This document shows, in pieces, positions 46,466 to 60,030 of a stretch of DNA of 64,000 nucleotides (the first letter of the stretch is position 1; every line of letters starts with the position of its first letter). A program made the position numbers and the translations under genes. The stretch is from positions 74,925,501 to 74,989,500 of the forward strand of contig CM027378.1 of NCBI GenBank assembly GCA_015680905.1, read 5' to 3'. This DNA is from Coptis chinensis. Its lineage: Eukaryota; Streptophyta; Magnoliopsida; Ranunculales; Ranunculaceae. Under the pieces are notes generated by a model that was not told where the DNA came from, made no database searches, and worked only from the letters and a program-made list of their open reading frames with translations.

Positions 46466-46911
46466 CAGGTCTTAATTTAATTTGTAAGTTGATGGGGTGT
46501 AGGGCAGGGATCGGGTTCGGGTTCGGGTCGGATATGGCTATATCCGAATCCGAATCCAAATAGTTTTATAATATCCGAATCCAAATCCGAACCCGATTAT
46601 ATTCGAAATTTAATATCCGAACCTGACCCGAACCCGATTATATCCGACTAACCCGATCGGATAACACTAAAAATTCAAAAAAAGCCCAAAAAATATATCC
46701 GAATCCGAATTCGAATCCGACAGACCCGAACCCAAACCCGAACCAAATAAATAAACGGACACAAAAATCGACCCGAATCCAAATTATTCGGGTTCGGGTC
46801 GGGTCGGGTTTGGGTCAAACCCGATCCGATTCCCTGCCCTAATGGGGTGGCTCTGTTCCTCCTCATACATACAAAGCCACCCCATCAACTTACAAATTGA
46901 ATTAAGACCTG
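46466..46911. repeat. 37-bp near-perfect inverted repeat, one arm split by a MITE
   Basis: The left arm CAGGTCTTAATTTAATTTGT... (46466-46499 plus 46850-46852) and the right arm (46875-46911) pair at 36 of 37 positions around a 22-base loop. Without the inserted MITE the unit is 96 bp. It could be a tiny MITE or a small-RNA-type foldback. No clear target duplication is seen. Confidence 0.8.
46500..46841. mobile_element. hAT-type MITE, 342 bp
   Basis: Termini TAGGGCAGGGATCGG and CCGATTCCCTGCCCTA are inverted repeats. The 8-bp target duplication ATGGGGTG is at 46492-46499 and 46842-46849. The interior is repeated (T)CGGGTTCGGG / CCGAATCCGAA motifs, like the insertion at 37259. It has no coding capacity. 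Confidence 0.92.
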
Positions 46912-47674
46912 ATTTTTTGTGATATGATGTTCTCACAATAGATAGTATGGCTACAAAATTTCATCCTGGATATGTCTAACCTTGCGAAAACTAGTATTCA
47001 ATTTTGAATATTTATCTAACCGTCTAGAATTTTCCAATTTCATAATAATATTTGATTAGGTTAAACATATTTGAATGAGTCGAAATTTTGTGGGCATGTT
47101 ATTCATGGTGGAGATATCATATCTACAAATCACCCAAAAATTTTACCAACTTTGCTAGTTGGCACCTGCAATTTCTATATATACTTTATATGAGCAAGTA
47201 AAAAACCAATAACAAAGTTGTTAGATATTTGATTACGTATTCACAACTTTGGGTACGTAATGTCTATTATTCTTACTTTCAAACATCCTCCAATTTTCAT
47301 TATTTTTATTTTTCTTAAAGCTTTACCACAATGAGAGTGCTATAGGTTATTTAATTACTAGGGTTTGCCCGTGCCGTACATTATTGAACAACACGTCGCA
47401 CCCTTGGCGAAGGCACTATATTCGCTAGAAAACCCAATCAAGGCCAGCCCATTATCCATAAACCCAATAGTATCAATTCGGCCAGCCCAGTAAACCCATC
47501 CAGCCCTATATGCAAAAAGAACAATACCATGTTAAATTTGGAGGCCTAACAGTGTCTATAAGCCCAACAATTTATGGGATAGCTTAGTGTTTATAATTCC
47601 AGTTGTCATTGTTGACATTTGAGTGATTTTTGGATGGATCCCACAGTACTAGGTACTGATTTGTTTTAACAAAA
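46912..47674. other. Intergenic, no gene recognised
   Basis: A second possible Helitron-like end (minus strand CTAG then T at 47358-47361, with GC-rich sequence to its right) is present, but its hairpin is poor. Confidence 0.35.
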
Positions 47675-47707
47675 CTAGCCATTAAGCCCGACAACCTATG
47701 GTCGGGC
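47675..47707 (-). mobile_element. Helitron 3' terminus (minus strand)
   Basis: The minus strand reads GCCCGAC-(8-base loop)-GTCGGGC, then seven bases and terminal CTAG, followed by T. This is the standard Helitron 3' end: a hairpin close to CTRR. The element body lies to the right (higher coordinates). Its 5' TC end is not identified. Confidence 0.72.
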
Positions 47708-47734
47708 CTGCTACCTTGATAGATGAATATATAG

Positions 47735-48020
47735 TTGAATAAATTTTCTAAATATGTATGTATTTTATGAAAGCCATTAAGAACTTTTAGTTCAAAACGT
47801 TAAGTTGTGATGGAAGAAGAATCAACGAATTAGAATGATTTTTTTATTATTAATTGAACTATTATTTATCAATATGGTTGAATAAATTTTCTAAATATGT
47901 ATGTATTTTATGAAAGCCATTAAGAACTTTTAGTTCAAAACATTAAGTTGTGATGGAAGAAGAATCAACGAATTAGAACGATTTTTTTATTATTAATTTA
48001 ACTATTATTTATCTACTATT
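47735..48020. repeat. 143-bp tandem duplication
   Basis: The segment starting TTGAATAAATTTTCTAAATA at 47735 is repeated at 47878 with only a few substitutions. It lies just inside the Helitron 3' end. Confidence 0.9.
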
Positions 48021-48811
48021 ATTTATCAACGCATATGTAGTTTTCTAGTTAGGTGTATCAAATTGAAGTTGTAAAGCATGAAGAAAAAATGTGAGTTTCT
48101 AGTAATAACGAACAGCGTATCCAGTTAATAAAGTGTTCATAAATTTGCACAGTAGTTTATAGTAAAAACGAATAGTGTATATAGTCCATTAATTTGTTGA
48201 ACTTTTTAAATTGTTTGGACCTCATTGTTTATTTTTCCAAAAAACCCATGAAAAGCCCATTAGATTATATTTGAAGGTATGCTGTGTGTGTGTCAGAATA
48301 TTTATGTATGAACATCATAAAACATTTTCCTGAATCCTAAACTAAATGTATGTGTTTATGTTGATACATGATATATTGAATGTACTATTTTTTTTTTCTT
48401 CAGGTTTTCTTGCAATTTTTTCAAAGTGGAAGTGTAAGTTGAGTTATTTTTGTTTTATGTTTACATGTTTATATTTGTTATGATTACTAATTTATCTTAT
48501 TTTTGTTTTAATGTTTTGTAGAGATTGTTCTTGTAAATTTCGTAATTTTTTTTGTTCTCCAAAAGACAAAAGGTCTGCCAAATCGCATACTCGATATAAT
48601 TATGAGTGCATGACTATTTTTGGTTTTTTTTTGAATATCTCATTAAAAAAATTAAGCAGAAGAGGTGTTGTATACACCGTGGTGATTCTAATGTTTACGC
48701 GAATAGTGAAACTCATCAGTCGGTTCTAAGGATGAGGAACAGATTAGATGAGTAAGTTTTATTTATTTATTTTATTTGTAATTTATTTACTTATAATGTT
48801 ATTAATTTGAT

Positions 48812-48845
<34 letters not shown>

Positions 48846-49379
48846 CCTGTTTTGTGAAGTGTTGGTGTTTGTTCGTATGTTATAAAGATGTTCTGGTTAA
48901 ATAATGAAGCGGATAATTTATGCGCGTATTATAGGGAAAACTTTGAAGGATTAAGTTTCTTGAACTGTATGGAATATTTGGTTGAAGTTCTTACGAAGTA
49001 TATTGATTTGGATGAATCTGATGAAGAGGTTGTTCCCTTTATATCATCTACTCGTTGTTTTTTGTTTTTCTCCTAATTTTTATTTTGGTTGAATTGAATA
49101 TTTTATGTTTGATTTGATGCGGGTTTGGTAGTTAACTGCGTTAGGAGTAAAAAATGGCGAGTATGTATAGGAAAACAAATGTGTCATTTATTAAGAACAC
49201 GAAATGGATAGGAAAGTTGAAGGTTGAAGTTAGTTTTTTAGTGTTTGGATGACTGTTTGTTTTCGTTTGAATTGTAATTTGTCTTGATACTTTGCAAGTT
49301 TAGCTTATGTTGATTTTTTGTTATTCTGTAATTGCTCGAGTTAGTAAGTTTTTTGGTGTTGTTTGAGAATGTTGTCACA
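48021..49379. other. AT-rich stretch with unrecognised short frames
   Basis: Plus-strand frames at 48511-48729 and 48888-49076 are open (for example FWLNNEADNLCAYYRENF) but match nothing I know. A run of about 35 T lies at 48811-48845. Confidence 0.4.
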
Positions 49380-49381
49380 GA

Positions 49382-49817
49382 CTATTGGTATCCTTGGCAA
49401 ACACTTTGAATTATGAACTTCACATTCTTTCCCATGTTTTATGTTAATTGTTCAAAGAAACTCATAACCTCTTTTTTTCCTTGAAGAGGCTTAACAAATG
49501 AGTAATCTTCAAAGCAACAATCATCAGAGATGAACTCCTTAATCTTTTTTACATTCTTGTCATTAATGCAATCATAGAGCGCCTGAATGCAATCCGGATC
49601 TTGTAAGTCTACTCGGCTGAAGTTGATCGCTCTCTGGCACTTGCTTTGCCATGACCAACCCTTGCTTATTACTGCATCCTTTGTGCATCACATTCTCCTT
49701 CTTCCAACTAAAACTTGGATAAGTTGTTCTTGTTTGAGTTTGGTGAATAGGGCACACAGTTTTCGAAGTACGAAAAGACCGACTTATGATAGGACATGGG
49801 AGATGAATTGTAGCCAT
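49382..49817 (-). pseudogene. NTF2-like (SnoaL-type) plastid protein relic
   Basis: The start is probably at 49817: MATIHLPCPIISRSFRTSKT, Ser/Arg/Thr-rich and transit-peptide-like. After a one-base frameshift near 49612 it reads DPDCIQALYDCINDKNVKKI, then KEFISDDCCFEDYSFVKPLQ and GKKEVMSFFEQL. This matches the first half of the NTF2-like fold found in plant plastid NTF2-family proteins. An in-frame stop follows at about 49445 (EQLT-stop-NMGKNVKF). The second half of the domain is missing. Confidence 0.65.
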
Positions 49818-50146
49818 GGTTGAGTCATATAAGAGATGAGATGGTTCAGAAGGACATAATATGTTTCGGCAGATTAAGGCAAGTTTCCAAAGAACCAAGA
49901 ATATAATATTCATTTGGTTAAAAGAAACTGAAGTTAAATACCCTTTAAAACTCTGTAATTACTTATCGTCAAAAGTTCCAAAATTTTGATGATGTTACCT
50001 ATCATCAAATAAACAGATGCTATTTAAGAGAGAACTGACCCAGTGATAGGAAGCACATTCCTTAGAATAGTAATTTAAATTATACAAACAATAATACAAA
50101 AAAAAAAGTAGTCCAAACCTCAGCACCAAAACGCAAAAGAGACAAT

Positions 50147-51710
<1,564 letters not shown>

Positions 51711-52041
51711 TTGAGGAATGACTATCACTGGAGATGGAGCAACACCCCTATACATTCCCCCGGCTCTCAATACCTAGAACCAAATGTGTTTTCCCCACTG
51801 CATAGTAGTTCCGGAAAATCCAAGATCCAACTTCGTCCTTTTGTTCGTCGAATCGGTCATCATGCTCCAATATCGCCCCAAGACCTTAACTGGGTCCCTT
51901 TTGTAAAGAAAATGTGGTGAAGCCGGTGGAGAGTGCCGGATAACATCGATATCGTAAGTCAGAACACAAAAGGGTTTAATGGACCTTTCCTTATTTCTTT
52001 TTATCATATGAAGAAATCCTTTGTATCTAGCCACAGCCTCT

Positions 52042-52368
52042 TCAAGAAACCACCATTTGATTGACAAATTTACTGGCTGCTTGCCAATGCTCAATTGCAA
52101 TGACCGTAAATCGAGAAGTATAGGTTACGACATTTGGTGGAATTCCCCTAGTCAGCATATCATTCAGAAACCATGTGGCTTCCTTAAAAAAGCCAGAAAC
52201 ACAAAGTCCATGAATTATGGAAGTGTAAGTAACAACATCTGGAGATATTCCTTTGCCCATAATTTCTTCAAAGAGCTTTTGAACAGATTTAGCTCTACCA
52301 ACTTTCCCTAGCCCACCCAACAGCGTAGTGTAATTAACAATTGTATATTTCAACCCCTTGCATTGCAT
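52042..52368 (-). pseudogene. Pentatricopeptide-repeat (PPR) gene fragment
   Basis: The frame encodes about three 35-residue PPR units: NYTTLLGGLGKVGRAKSVQK ending ISPD; VVTYTSIIHGLCVSGFFKEA ending IPPN; then VVTYTS with a degenerate third unit. PPR proteins bind organelle RNA, usually with 10 or more repeats. Only this piece is visible; a weaker continuation may extend to about 51800. Confidence 0.85.
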
Positions 52369-53385
52369 TTTTTAAAACAATCCCACTTCAAACAAAATTG
52401 GAGACCCCTCTTTTAATCCTCTCCCCATCTCACAATCAGAGTCTCACTCCGAGAGCTTAGTCAGTAAACTCTCTCATTTTTAGTAAGAATGGAAATGTCT
52501 CACATTAGTTTTAGTTCTACGTGTACTATTGGGCCTAAGCCCAACATATTTTATATTCAAATTTTAAGCGGGTATTTGTATCGTCAACTTATATTCAAAT
52601 TAAGTTACAGAACACACTCCCACACCCCAAGATCTGAAACTTTAACTTAAGTAAGGAGATTGGTGGAGCTGGCAAATGAGTTGCAAGAGTCAGCCTAGTA
52701 CATACTCTTCCATGGAAGCGACATCAAGGTACAATAAATTTGTTCATAATTGTTGTTGAAAATTGAATATGTAGTTCTTTCTCATTCAATGGTAGCTTGA
52801 TGTAAGGTTGTTCAGGCGTAGGGTTTTATCTATGAAAGAAAATGTTGTTAGTTTGTTCATTATTCACTCTCTGTTTCAGGTAGCATTTTAACGAAATGCG
52901 ATATGTTCTCTGTTTTTTGTTCAATTTCTGATTTCTGATTATGAACCCATCATTGACAAACGACATAAATGTCTCTGCATAAATGTTGATATCTTACATC
53001 TTTTGCATGTGGACAATGCCTTTCTTTGTCGTGCATCACTTGTTGAACCCCGCAAGCTATGTACCTTCTCCAAGCATTTCAAGTTTTTATTACGCACTCA
53101 CTTATTCCAGAACTTGTGGTGTCCTCTCTTCTGCCCCAAAATCTCCAATTGGCATATGGTTATCCAGTTATCCTTTCTGAATTTTACCTGTTTCCTTGTT
53201 GAGAATGTACCATGGAACCCCACACATGCCTCGATTGTTTGATTGTATGTAGGTAGATGGTCCATCATACTATTGGCTGTGTCACTCATATTCCCATGTT
53301 ACAGAATTGTTGATTATTCTACCACTATGTTGTCTTTACGCAGTACATACCCAACCCGGCCTCCTCATCTTGTAATGTAGATCAT
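52369..53385. other. Non-coding stretch
   Basis: No gene recognised between the PPR piece and the PRP8 piece. Confidence 0.4.
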
Positions 53386-54759
53386 GGAGCAACGAATAAA
53401 TTAACTTAGACCCACTATGAGATTTATCCCCAACCACAAACACATTTTCAGCAACACAAAAGATGGGGTTTGGAACTTGCAGAATGAGCAGACAAAAGAG
53501 CGTACTGCAGTGGCCCATTTAATATTTGATGATGAACACATGAAAGTATTTGAAAATCGTGTCAGCCAGATTCTTATGTTGTCAGGGTCAACAACATTTA
53601 CAAACATCTTCAATAAATGGAATACAGCTCTCATAGGTAACATTGTTACCTTTGGTTTTCATTTAATTTTCATTTTTCTTTTCTTGTATTTTCTTTCTTT
53701 TTTTATTTGTAGATGTAGAATTTGAGATATCACAGAGACTCAAGTACTTTTGATTGCCTTTGGCAGGTCTTATGACATACTTCCGCGAGGCAATTGTCCA
53801 TACGCAAGAACTGTTAGATTTGGTGGTCAAATGTAGAAATAAAATCCAAACACATATTAAAATTGTATTGAATTCAAAGATGCCTAGCAGGTAGGAAATA
53901 AACAAATTACATCCTGTAATGTTTTCGATATTGCTTTGTGTATATGTTATTGATTGGTGTTTAGTCTTGCGATTCTCATAGTGTAGTTGACGACGTATGT
54001 GCTGGTTGAATTTGGCAATTTTCTAAACATTATTGTTTTTTTTAGCATGGGCATGTTGGTTTTATGCTGTCATGTTATGATGTTGAGCTTTGCTACGATA
54101 GGTGCACGGACACCTTTCGTGCCAGGTAATAAGCAACATGGCTTCTTCAAACTCAACCTCACTAAATTATCGTTTTTTTCTGGTTTGTAATTGATTGATT
54201 AATCGCTTTGTGTATCAGTTCATAAGTGACAGAATTTTTCCTTGCTTATTTGTATGTATTAGAGACATGGCTTGACATTTGAATATTCTCTTGCAGTTAC
54301 CCACCACATGGGCGGCGGACGATAGTGAAGAAGGTGTGGTGTGGGATAGACTAAGAGCACCGCCGATTGATACCCTCCGCGACGATCTTCATTTAATCGA
54401 TCGCCTAAATGATCTACGCATACTGGTGATCATATTGAGATTCAAGTGGAGAAGGAACAAAGAATTTCCCTATGGTGTGTTCTTGCAGCCAAATTAATGA
54501 CTATTTAGTTTCATAACTATTGTTGACGTTATACAGAAAGATGCATCTGTGTTTTGCCGTTTGAGTGATTGTGTTAAACCTTGTTATACTTATATTCCCT
54601 GATCATTAAGTACAAAAATGAGTACTAATATCCTGTCATATTTCTCGACAGCCATTGGAAAGTGAATTTGTAGATTTTCAGTGTGTCTGGGCTGAGTATG
54701 TCTTAAAGAGGCAGGAGGCACAATTCCAAAACAGACACTTAACTCTCGAGGATCTTGAG
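53386..54759 (+). pseudogene. PRP8 (spliceosome U5 component) gene fragment with introns
   Basis: The first exon ends at 53636 ([46 protein letters not shown]). The intron is 53637-53766. The second exon, 53767-53890, is [20 protein letters not shown] to LNSKMPSR. A third piece, 54652-54759, reads [20 protein letters not shown] and [10 protein letters not shown]. All match the large, highly conserved spliceosome scaffold PRP8, but the exon or exons between 53890 and 54652 are missing or replaced by an unrelated frame (54297-54490). Introns show it was copied as genomic DNA. The full protein is over 2300 residues; only about 150 are here. Confidence 0.88.
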
Positions 54760-55470
54760 GTAATATTATTTTCACATGAACTCATATTTGTATAAAATAC
54801 TGAAAATTGGACATAGGTGCCATCGCTGGTTGCGGAGGTGTTGAACTCAGGCTTAGGCGGACGAAAGTCCTTCTAAACAATCAGGAGATATAATAAATTT
54901 GTTGATACTTGAAGCAAGTTCACATAAATATTGACTTACAATATTAAAATAACTAAACTAATTCTAAAAACTATTCCCATTCCCTATTCATAATTGCCTT
55001 GACATATTCAATCTCTTCTTTTCAGAATATATCTTCCTGCACATTTGATAATCCCATATAGTCTTCTTTGAGAATTGTATTTTTCTTCATTGTGTAGTAT
55101 TGCAATCGATTCTGCTCTAATTTGATAGATATATCAATTTTTTTTTTCTGTGCAAGTGTAATTGCATAATGTTGTAGTGGAGATTCACTTTTGATGATTG
55201 TGCTTCCGTTACAATTTCCATCGTCATCTAGACTATCCATGTAGTTGACCTGTAATAATTTTTTATTTAATTTTCTCAAACATAAAATGAATCAGAAGAG
55301 TAGGTGTAAACCAATAAAATAAAATATGGAAAATAAACAAAACAGCTTTGAGAAGAAAAATTCTATGTAGAAAATGTGATTGATCACAATTAAAAAAATA
55401 AAAAAATAAAAAATGATGGCATTGTTTTGAAGTACTGCTCTTTTATCGCTCCCTTTTTTTCTTCCTTACT
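54760..55470. other. Stretch with an unrecognised minus-strand frame
   Basis: The minus-strand frame 55022-55279 (MDSLDDDGNCNGSTIIKSES, then ISIKLEQNRLQYYTMKKN) is open for 85 codons but not recognised. Otherwise AT-rich. Confidence 0.35.
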
Positions 55471-55473
55471 ATG

Positions 55474-55606
55474 TTCCTTTATCGTTTGTTTCTTTGTTTT
55501 CAAATAGCTCATTGATTTTCAGAGTTGCTTTGTTTGTCCCTTGTTTAATGTATTCAAACAGATACTTGATAGCCCTTGTGTTGTTGTATTGACCTGTTGT
55601 ACCTAT
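55474..55606 (-). pseudogene. Possible Helitron helicase-like fragment
   Basis: The minus strand, after an AG acceptor-like site, gives a 44-codon open frame GQYNNTRAIKYLFEYIKQGT then NKATLKINELFENK and stop. It resembles the IKYLF-Y-NKG-D--T segment of the Helitron helicase-like protein. It is short, and the flanking sequence does not continue the similarity, so this is tentative. Confidence 0.4.
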
Positions 55607-56195
55607 AAAATTGAATGTATAAATTTGAATCCATATTGTAAATTTAAAAAATAAATTTTATTACCTTGAATTTCCTTAATATAGTATATGTTTATACCAG
55701 ACAGAATGATCTTTTTCTTTTTCCATATCTGAACATTTGAAAATATAATAATTATTTGAGTCACAATTGAAGAGGTATTGAAAATATTAACATGTTTGAG
55801 AAGTTATTAATGAATATTTTTTTTACAAATAAACATGTAATATGTAAAATTAAATATCACAAACCTTATTATTGTTGTTCCAAACATATTGCGTTGGAAA
55901 GTGAACATACGAATATCCACCAATTTCATTGTCACTTTGATAATCCATTTTCTTTGCAATTATTTTTCAGCCTAAAAAGGAGTCCAATAACATTAAATAA
56001 TTTACCCGTGAGGGAAAATTTATAGACCCAAAATTTAATAATAAGTACAAACGAATTAAAAATAAATCTATAAATAAGAAACAAATTTTGTTTGCAATAA
56101 TAAATTAATCATAAATGTTGTATGAATTATCAATTATTTTCGTCAATGCATAAATCTATAACATATTGCTTCCTCTTCCTCGAGTCTTTTATCCC
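55607..56195. other. AT-rich, no gene recognised
   Basis: Nothing supported here. Confidence 0.4.
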
Positions 56196-56512
56196 TTAAC
56201 GGAACTTTATCATTTCTTCTTCTTGTAGTTGTTCTTTCGCCCATAATGATAGTATTAGTTTACGTAGTTCTGAGATTTCATTTTGTTGTTCTTCAATCTC
56301 TTGGCGTTTTTCATTAAGCTCTTTGTAGTTTAAGTCTTCAATTTCAAAAAGGTTTTTGTCTTTTAGGTAATTGATTGCACTCCATGTTGCTGAGTTTTCA
56401 GACTTTTCTTTTGTTGTTGATGGAATTTCAGATATGGTTTCTGTTTTGGAGTCATCAAATATGGTAACCTGAGATATATGTAGATTGTCTTCAAATTTTG
56501 AGGTGTAAGTTG
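56196..56512 (-). pseudogene. Open reading frame with coiled coil, cut by the Athila-like LTR
   Basis: The minus strand is open for about 105 codons without a Met, from the LTR edge: TYTSKFEDNLHISQVTIFDD, then SATWSAINYLKDKNLFEIED and a Glu/Gln/Lys-rich heptad-like stretch (ELNEKRQEIEEQQNEISELR), ending IKFR-stop. The lack of Met suggests a downstream exon or the tail of a longer protein separated from its start by the insertion. Family unknown. Confidence 0.5.
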
Positions 56513-58206
56513 TGATAAATACGCATTTATTAGAACGTTTATTGGTTTTCTTGATTAATTAAGTCCGAGGTCCACAGTCCGAAGTCCGAAGTCCAAAGAC
56601 CAAAGTCCCAAGTCCAAAGTCCGTATAGTCGTACGTTTTAGCCAAGTTACCTTACTCACGTGGGTTTGGTAGGATAGGTCGAGTAAGGGATCATCCAAAC
56701 CTTAAGGCTCGGAAAAGGTTCACAACTGGAATTACAACTTTTGGTGAGTAGGATTTTAGGTTTTTTAATTGGTTTTAATTAAATTAACAGTAATGCAAAT
56801 AATGTAAATTACTACGGTGATTTATACGTAGATAAACAAAGATAGAGAACAGGGAGAGAGTTAATCATACTCATGCAAGAATTATTTTTTCAACAGTTTA
56901 TATTACCACATCACTACATCTCTAATTCGTCTCGTGATTGGAGACGACGTCGAGTATTGATCCCTAGCGCATGCCCACATCTCGTTAGCATAAGGAGTTG
57001 AACTAATATTTCATCTCTGGAATATCATTTTAGCTCCTGGCTCGATTCCACATCAGCTGGACAAATTGGAGAGCTGTCTGACACCATAGAGTTGCGCGCG
57101 AGACATTTTTGGGTCGCTACCGAGAATGTTCCGGAGCATCAAGCCTCCAAATTTATACAGCCTCGATCATTTTGGGACCGGATGTCTAATCTATGCCTAA
57201 TTCCTAAGTAGTGATTCTAGAATATTAGAGAGTCAATCCGGATTCTCACACGAAGCAAGATAACCCTCCCCCGCGGGGATTAGCTCATGGTCATTGAAGG
57301 AATAATAAAACTTGTTGTATACATTAAGTAAATAAATCTGGGAGAGAGAATTAAACTAGAAAAGAAATGATCGTTATTAAGGGTAAAATGACTTTATGAT
57401 ATTTAATTTCTTTGGAATGAAAATGACGGAATGTAAGTGCTGAATTAAAACTAACTACTGCTAAGCGGAAGCTAGAGCATAAATTGCTGAAGGGAAAATA
57501 ATGAAGGCTACCCCCTTATATATATAGGCTGAAGACTGGAGACGGTTTAATTGGCTTTTGTTTGTTTGCTAATTGAGTTGTTCAAAACTTTGAGAATCAA
57601 AGTTTTGTTTTTACCTATTTGTTTTGTCCTTTACCTTATTAAGGTTTCGTCTTTTAGCCAATTTCATTTCAAACCATCTGTTTTGAATTGGTACGTGTCT
57701 TCCATATTGCGAGGTGGCACCAAATTAAAACCATCACTTGCCACCTGCCTATGCTGACTCGTCATGCCTTTTGGGCCCGCAGAATGGGTCCATTTAGTAT
57801 GTCCAGTGGCGGCGCCGATTTTGGCGTTTTTATAATTTTCTGTCTTTGCGTAGAGTTTGTCGCCTTGGTCGCTCTGGCAGTTCACTAGCCAACGTCGGCA
57901 CCCCGATTTATCAGATTTGAGCTTCGGAAGTTTGCTGCTTCTTTATATGTGGACCCGTTCAAGACCGGGTTTTGTTATTTTGGAAACTTCGGCTCTAGTC
58001 GCTCATTGGCTTCACTAGGGTTGAGTGGGAAACTTCAAATATTCCAGTATTCCCATACTTCGATGCATGTTTTATCATTATATTCATTTTAAATGCGGAA
58101 ACCTGCAAAAGTACGAAAATATAATTATTACATGATTATTAAACACATAATCGACCAAAATGCTATGTCTCTCGGGGTTTAATATTGCAGTTTTGGGTGC
58201 TTATCA
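56513..58206 (-). repeat. Athila-like LTR (3' LTR of a minus-strand element)
   Basis: Ends TGATAA and TTATCA, a 6-bp inverted pair, length 1694 bp. Directly to the right the minus strand has TTTGGGGGTGGTGTGA, preceded by TTTGCTTGAGGACAAGCAAA. The TGAGGACAAGCAA...TTTGGGGG arrangement is the familiar polypurine-tract context at the 3' end of plant Athila-type Gypsy elements. The partner LTR would be right of 64000. Confidence 0.65.
56562..56627. repeat. ~7-8 bp minisatellite in the LTR
   Basis: Eight or so variants of AAGTCCG / AAAGTCC in a row. Confidence 0.8.
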
Positions 58207-58229
58207 CACCACCCCCAAACAGCGTTTTG

Positions 58230-60030
58230 CTTGTCCTCAAGCAAAGAGGAGACATTAAAATGATAAGTGGTCAAAAAGGTGTTGTCCTAAGCTAAATCTC
58301 ATTTCGCAGAGTGCGGTTACATTGACCATATGCAACAAGGCCTTAAACCATTAGGAATTCCCTAGTAGACGAGTTATAGCCTCGTGAGAGTTTTCCAGAG
58401 AAGATACTCACAAACTTCGTTTATACTACAATGACTCAGTAACAAAGGCTTGTTTCCTTAATTAATCTCAAGTATCTAGACATCTCACTGGCGGGGGAAA
58501 CAAGGATTTAATTCTTTCGAATTTCAAGTTAATATACATACAATAATCAAAATATCTATGTATGAGCATGTATGTAGTGATCTTATAATGAAATGTACGA
58601 GCAGGGCCGTTTCTGGATCCTTTGGATAGCGTTCTTAAATAGGTTCTCACAGGTATGTGTCGAAACACAATTTCTCCCTTATTTTTCCACTCAAGTTCTG
58701 CTATCTCCAGTCTGCAGTACGTGGGCACACATTTACTCACATACTCAATGACAGTCAGAGGAGCCGAGGTCGAGAAGTCACACCTACTACTTATTATCAC
58801 ACTATCCTACTCCTAATTGAGCTAGAGGTCTTTATTAGGTGTTATGGGGCTTAGGAGGTAGTGTAGAAGAAACTGGAATAGAAAATTCAAAAATGATAAG
58901 TATGAGAGAATAAGGTCTTCGAGATATTTATACTAGAGAATCTTTATTTTCTTTCCTGCTTCTAACATGCGTTTCCATACTTGGATTTTTCAAGCTTTTG
59001 TATTCCCTTTTGATTTGATTTTTTGGGGGGAATTCTAACCTTGATATTTCTTTTGATTTTTGGAAACATATTTCTATTTTTTTCTTTTTCTTTTCTTCTA
59101 AAATAGGTAACTGATTTTGATTTGTGACAAGGTTTTTCTCTTCATTTTTCTGCACTTCATTCTATTCCTCATACTCATCATCTAGGTAGGCTTATTTATT
59201 TGTGGTTAATAGATGGGTAATGATTTTTTTGGTGAAGTAGAAAGGATTAATGAAAGGTTCAGTGGGGCAACTAGCGGTAATTTTTTTTTTATAGGTGTGA
59301 ATTTTTGGCTATATTGCTCCAAAGAAAGCCTAAATTCTTGCCTAGGATTTGGGTAGTGATCAAGTAAGTAGACGTGTGAACTTCTCTATTCGGAAGAACT
59401 ACTCCTCTGTGTCATTACTCATATATCACACATTTTGAGGCTTTTGGTTAGATTCTTATAGGATATGGAAACTAAGTTGTCTAACCGTGGATCCCAGAAA
59501 CTTACTGCTGTGTACATTTAATGATAGTCAGTGCATGAATGCTCATGAAAAGATGTAAAAACTATTGCATACGTATTAAATTAAGTTTCTAAGAACAAGT
59601 CCTAATTCTGATGCTAGGGTGAGATTTCTAAATATTTTTCATCATAGAAAGGGAAACGAGAATTTGTCACTAAATACGTTTATTTAGACATTAAGTAAAT
59701 TATATACAACTATGCATGCCTAATTTTTGCAAAAGGTTCTCACCACCCCAAACAATCCGGACAATCGTGTCCTCAAAGTGTTAAGAGGAAGAAAGAGTAT
59801 ACCTGAGAACCTTTGAGCAAAAATATAGCTGACATCTTCCACAGAAATTTATTATAACACACTATATATTATACATCATAAAAGTAGAAGCACACTGTTA
59901 GAGTAGCACACTGTTAGGTTATTTATTTATTTCACATCAAAATATAAAACAAATATGTACATGCATCAACTCACATTGCCCCAACCGTGAACTGGGGATA
60001 GTCCATCCTTGCCTCGTCCCTGTAGAAATG
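58230..60030. other. Non-coding spacer of the Athila-like element
   Basis: AT-rich, with no recognisable coding sequence. Short frames only. Confidence 0.45.

Noticed and set aside
47358..47361. Second possible minus-strand Helitron end
   Set aside because: CTAG followed by T is present, but the nearby GC-rich sequence does not form a convincing hairpin.
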